From Nanosynbacter sp. (GTDB lineage: Bacteria; Patescibacteriota; Saccharimonadia; Saccharimonadales; Saccharimonadaceae): a stretch of 29,108 nucleotides of DNA. Positions 27,254 to 29,108 of this stretch are shown one piece after another (the stretch's first letter is position 1; the number at the start of each line of letters is the position of its first letter). The stretch covers positions 1 through 29,108 of the forward strand of contig JABZJV010000004.1 of assembly GCA_015257605.1 (NCBI GenBank), written 5' to 3'. Below the pieces are notes generated by a model, which made no database searches, was not told the DNA's origin, and saw only the letters and a list, made by a program, of their open reading frames with translations. The position numbers were made by a program, and so were the translations under genes.

Positions 27254-29108
27254 TTACTGTATGAGTTCTAATAATGTTTGCTCGTCAATAATTTTGGTGC
27301 CGTATTGTTCGGCTTTTTTCAATTTACTGGCGCCGACTTTACCACCGGCTACCAAATATGTTGTATCTTTTGCAACAGCGGTTTGGAAGGTACCGCCGAG
27401 TTCGCGGATTTTTTCCGCAGCAGTTTCACGCCCCATCGACTGCAGAGTGCCGGTGATGACAAAACTTTGGCCAGCCAGACGGTCGGTTTTTTGGCTAAAC
27501 TGCGGTGTCACGCCCAAGTCAGCAAACTTTTCGAGCAGCTTAACATTGTCTTCATCAGCAACCCATGCCACGATCGATTCGGCAACAATTTCGCCCACGC
27601 CATCTACTTCGCGCAGCTCATCAATAGTCGCACGAGACATAGCCTCAAGACTCTCAAAGTGGTTTGTGAGGTCAATCGCCGTCTGCGCGCCAACATGTCG
27701 GATGCCGAGACCGAACAAAAATCGCTCCAACGCTGGCTGCTTTTTAGCGGCGATGGCATCGATGAGCTTCTGCGCAGAAATCTCAGCAAAGCGCTCCAGC
27801 TGCAGCAAATCATCTTTCGTCAACCGGTAAATATCCGCCAAATCGTTAACTAGCCCAGCCTCGACCAGTGCCTCGACATTTTTCTCGCCTAGCGTATCGA
27901 TGTCCAGCGCGCCTTTGGAGGCAAAATGTGCTAGGGCTCGCTTCAAAATCAGCGGGCCACTCAAACCTTTGACACGGTAGACTGCCTCGCCTGCTGGCCG
28001 CACAAACTCTAGTTCTGGATATTGGCGCGCCAATTCCGCCGGGTAATCAATTGGCTTGGTACCTGCTGGTCGCAATTCTTTCAAAACACTCTCAACCTGT
28101 GGAATGATATCGCCGGCCTTGAAAATCACCACCGTATCGGCGCGGCGCACATCCAGCCGAGCAATTTCGTCAGCATTATGCAGGCTAGCATGCTGCACCG
28201 TCGTACCTGCCACCACCACCGGATCAAACACTGCCACTGGCGTGGCTGCGCCCGTCCGGCCGATGGAAATGACAATATCGCGGACGATGGTTGTAGCCTG
28301 CTCGGCAGCATATTTGTAAGCGACCGCGCCGCGCGGATTCTTCCCGACTAACCCGAGGCTTTCATACAACGCTCGATCATTGATCTTAATCACCAAACCG
28401 TCAGTATTAAACGGCAAATCATGGCGCTTATCATCCCATTCGTTAACGAAATTCATCACATCAGCTAAAGTAGTAAAAACGCTCGCCTGCTGATTACGAG
28501 TAATTCCTAGAGCAGTCAGCGCCTCGTAAGCAAAGCTATTGGTCGGCACTTCAGCGTCGTTATCACGCAGCACATCATAGCCACGAAAATGCAGCGGCCG
28601 TGCCGCCACCAAGGATGGATCGAGCTGGCGGATTGTCCCTGCCGCCAGATTACGCGGATTAGCAAATTCTGGCTGCCCCGAAGCTTTTTGCTTCTCGTTT
28701 AGCGCCGCGAAGTCGCGCTTCAGCATCACAATCTCGCCGCGAATTTCTGTCCGCCCAACCAAAAACTTTTCAAAGCCTGACGCCTCATGCAGCCGCAGCG
28801 GCACGTTTTTAATGGTCCGCACATTGTTCGTCACATCCTCGCCGATAAAACTATCGCCGCGCGTCACTGCCTGGATCAACACGCCATCAATATAAATCAG
28901 CGCGCACGCCAAGCCATCCATCTTGATATCGGTAAAAAACTCATGTCGATGACCAGGAATTAGCTTATCAGTACGCTCAATCCACGCTTCGATTTCACTC
29001 TTATCAAACACGTCATTCAAACTAACCATTCGCCGCGCGTGACGAACTTTTTGAAAACCTTCAAGCAGCTTGTTACCAACCCGCTGCGTTGGACTGTCTG
29101 GCGTAATC
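27254..29108 (-). CDS. ligA: NAD-dependent DNA ligase LigA, 5' end outside window, zinc finger lost
   Basis: The frame is open to the right edge (PDSPTQRVG and VRHARRMVSLNDVF are visible there), so the ATG at 29029 is internal. The adenylation site is intact: IKMDG with the nucleophilic lysine at 28924-28922. The nucleotidyltransferase motifs (NPRNLAAGTIRQ, TDGLVIKIND, NPRGAVAYKY), the OB fold (GRTGAATPVAVFDPV, FKAGDIIPQVESV), HhH repeats (FLFGLGIRHVG, VDGVGEIVAESI) and a C-terminal BRCT domain (FVITGTLQSMGRETA) all follow. Between the OB fold and HhH domain (about 27960-28060) the Cys4 zinc finger of other LigA proteins is replaced by a Cys-free segment (DYPAELARQYPELEF). LigA seals nicks during replication and is essential in bacteria. 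It is the first gene of a five-gene run. Confidence 0.95.
   Translation of the reverse strand, partial: ITPDSPTQRVGNKLLEGFQKVRHARRMVSLNDVFDKSEIEAWIERTDKLIPGHRHEFFTDIKMDGLACALIYIDGVLIQAVTRGDSFIGEDVTNNVRTIKNVPLRLHEASGFEKFLVGRTEIRGEIVMLKRDFAALNEKQKASGQPEFANPRNLAAGTIRQLDPSLVAARPLHFRGYDVLRDNDAEVPTNSFAYEALTALGITRNQQASVFTTLADVMNFVNEWDDKRHDLPFNTDGLVIKINDRALYESLGLVGKNPRGAVAYKYAAEQATTIVRDIVISIGRTGAATPVAVFDPVVVAGTTVQHASLHNADEIARLDVRRADTVVIFKAGDIIPQVESVLKELRPAGTKPIDYPAELARQYPELEFVRPAGEAVYRVKGLSGPLILKRALAHFASKGALDIDTLGEKNVEALVEAGLVNDLADIYRLTKDDLLQLERFAEISAQKLIDAIAAKKQPALERFLFGLGIRHVGAQTAIDLTNHFESLEAMSRATIDELREVDGVGEIVAESIVAWVADEDNVKLLEKFADLGVTPQFSQKTDRLAGQSFVITGTLQSMGRETAAEKIRELGGTFQTAVAKDTTYLVAGGKVGASKLKKAEQYGTKIIDEQTLLELIQ

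Noticed and set aside
27261..27853. Two plus-strand frames of about 190 aa over ligA
   Set aside because: Antisense shadows of a confidently identified gene, with no start signal or domain pattern.

Overview
The window looks like a chromosome segment of a small-genome bacterium of the Candidate Phyla Radiation, most probably Saccharibacteria (TM7). This is an inference from gene style: compact operons with 1-20 nt overlaps, short family proteins, many Gln/Pro-rich disordered tails, and a reduced gene repertoire. TGA is used as a normal stop (for example in the ATGA overlap at 5629-5632), so this is not an SR1/Gracilibacteria UGA=Gly genome.

Layout. (1) 1-238: start of a Q/P-rich protein on the minus strand. 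(2) 293-7415, plus strand: an SPFH protein and a DUF4342 protein, then a tightly packed run of a degenerate phosphoribosyltransferase, MoxR AAA+ ATPase, DUF58 protein, membrane protein, two VWA membrane proteins and a TPR membrane protein. This is a MoxR/Bat-type envelope operon. (3) 7549-13680: an accessory stretch between two tRNA-Gly genes. It holds a HEPN-motif protein, a 701-aa protein with a PD-(D/E)XK-like nuclease region, gene remnants, and a 1.6-kb island bounded by 37-bp direct repeats carrying an integrase remnant and a Panacea/PemK-like toxin-antitoxin pair. The island sits exactly at the 3' end of a CAP-domain gene. (4) 13738-22098: housekeeping and envelope genes (MFS transporter, BipA, GH13 glucosidase, two Q-rich membrane proteins, CPBP protease, RarA). 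(5) 22129-23588: 22-bp tandem repeats, a DUF2798 gene broken by an amber codon, a gene fragment, a tRNA array Ala(GGC)-Val(CAC)-Ala(CGC), and rearranged tRNA-Ala pieces. (6) 23710-29108, minus strand: ligA (5' end outside the window), two nucleoside-deoxyribosyltransferase-fold proteins, an APH-like kinase and an ABC exporter in one run.

Most unusual signals. Two of the five tRNAs replace the near-universal elbow pair G19-C56 with other Watson-Crick pairs: U19-A56 in tRNA-Gly(GCC) and A19-U56 in tRNA-Ala(CGC). LigA lacks all four zinc-finger cysteines. At least nine genes have a -10 box ending 6-7 nt before the ATG and no Shine-Dalgarno sequence, the arrangement of leaderless transcription, while genes inside operons keep an SD. 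The accessory region combines a TA island, a HEPN candidate and a nuclease candidate.

All calls are by eye from the sequence. No database search, structure prediction or alignment program was run.
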